Below, piece by piece: positions 12,740 to 13,197 of a stretch of DNA of 13,197 nucleotides. The stretch comes from Planctomycetia bacterium. GTDB lineage: Bacteria; Planctomycetota; UBA1135; GCA-002686595. Position numbers and translations under genes: made by a program. Numbering within the stretch: position 1 is the stretch's first letter; every line of letters starts with the position of its first letter. Location: the NCBI GenBank assembly GCA_005778045.1, contig SXKQ01000104.1:1-13197 (forward strand), read 5' to 3'. Under the pieces are notes generated by a model. The model worked only from the letters and a program-made list of their open reading frames with translations. It made no database searches and had not been told where the DNA came from.

Positions 12740-13197
12740 TTACAGCGGGATGTTGCCGTGCTTGCGCAGCGGGCGGCTCTCGTGCTTGGTCTTGAGGAGC
12801 TCGAGCGAGCGGATCAGGTACGGACGCGTGAGGTGCGGCTCGATCACGTCGTCGAGGTAGCCGCGCGCGGCAGCCTTGTAGGGATTGTTGAAGGTCGCCT
12901 CGTATTCGGCGGTCTTCTGCTTCTCGAACTCGACCGGGTCCTTCGCCTTGTCGATCTCGCGGCGGTAGAGGATCTTGGTCGCGCCCGCGGCGCCCATCAC
13001 GGCCACGGTGGCGGCGGGCCAGCCGAGGTTGACGTCGCCGCGGATGTGCTTGGAGTTCATGACGGCGGAGGCGCCGCCGGAGGCCTGGCGCGTGATGCCG
13101 GTGAGCTTCGGCACGGTCGCCTCGCAGTAGGCGTAGCGGAGCTTCGCGCCGTGGCGAATGATGCCGTTCCACTCCTGCACGGTGCCCGGCAGGAAGC
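12740..13197 (-). CDS. Acyl-CoA carboxylase carboxyltransferase (beta) subunit, C-terminal end
   Basis: The last 151 residues of a biotin-dependent carboxyltransferase of the PccB/MccB/MmdA family, which moves CO2 from carboxybiotin to propionyl-, methylcrotonyl- or acetyl-CoA. The N-terminal part lies beyond the right edge; the GTG at 13180 is an internal Val of FLPGTVQEWNGIIRHGAKL. Conserved blocks are EATVPKLTGITRQASGGA, SKHIRGD, WPAATVAVMGAAGA and GYLDDVIEPHLTR, then the family's usual C-terminus RKHGNIPL. The acyl-binding loop reads GGASAVMNSKH where propionyl-CoA carboxylases have GGAYDVMSSKH, so the acyl substrate may differ. It ends in TAA, the only gene here using it as a normal stop. 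Confidence 0.92.
   Translation of the reverse strand, partial: FLPGTVQEWNGIIRHGAKLRYAYCEATVPKLTGITRQASGGASAVMNSKHIRGDVNLGWPAATVAVMGAAGATKILYRREIDKAKDPVEFEKQKTAEYEATFNNPYKAAARGYLDDVIEPHLTRPYLIRSLELLKTKHESRPLRKHGNIPL

Noticed and set aside
12740..12742. Reading the TAA at the end of the carboxyltransferase gene as another recoded Tyr
   Set aside because: It falls exactly after the family's usual terminal NIPL, and the following codons show no homology, so it acts as a normal stop.
12718..12747. Hairpins between the convergent aminotransferase and carboxylase genes
   Set aside because: Only 5-bp stems (CCAGC/GCTGG and CGCTG/CAGCG) that exclude each other and overlap coding ends; too weak to call a terminator.

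Overview
The window is GC-rich (roughly two thirds G+C by eye) chromosomal DNA from a diderm bacterium, densely packed with housekeeping and accessory genes on both strands. I see no phage, transposon, rRNA, tRNA or CRISPR sequence. The cell envelope is Gram-negative-like: there are two Tat-type leaders, a lipobox, and a secreted parallel beta-helix protein whose N-terminus (VDASAPAGGDGASW) and C-terminus (GSGIDMGAFERP) resemble those common in Planctomycetota. Planctomycetota, or another high-GC environmental lineage, is therefore my best guess, not a proof. Two genes carry an in-frame TAA and one gene looks frameshifted, which may point to a draft or metagenome assembly.

Layout. 1-2715: a 5'-truncated proline iminopeptidase (+), converging with and overlapping an RppH-type Nudix hydrolase (-); then a divergent pair whose plus arm is uracil-DNA glycosylase, overlapping an RlmA-type rRNA methyltransferase (GTGA junction). 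2716-3334: SlyD-type FKBP isomerase. 3335-5171 (minus strand): a cobalamin-binding protein carrying all the CarH light-sensing residues but no DNA-binding domain, followed by a hemerythrin-like protein whose 5' end seems frameshifted. 5254-6567: an RluA-family pseudouridine synthase and a small SET-domain protein broken by TAA. 6592-9251: a DUF296/PPC lipoprotein (-) and, divergently, a Tat-exported PhoX/DUF839 protein, also broken by TAA. 9333-11426 (minus strand): a YebC/TACO1-family protein and the beta-helix protein. 11475-12725: a class-V aminotransferase-fold enzyme with a signal-like N-terminus. 12740-13197 (minus strand): the C-terminal end of an acyl-CoA carboxylase carboxyltransferase subunit, running off the window.

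Three points deserve attention. First, the cobalamin protein looks like a B12 photoreceptor module without the usual MerR domain, probably co-oriented with a metal- or oxygen-binding hemerythrin. Second, two unrelated genes have TAA exactly where tyrosine is expected, with the frame intact on both sides. Third, six gene starts, in three divergent pairs, have a TANNNT hexamer 6-11 nt upstream and no Shine-Dalgarno sequence, the signature of leaderless transcription; genes outside these pairs (YebC-like, DUF296, hemerythrin) show Shine-Dalgarno-like sequences instead. No gene-free stretch exceeds 200 bases; the longest (7090-7286) holds a 22-bp near-palindrome.
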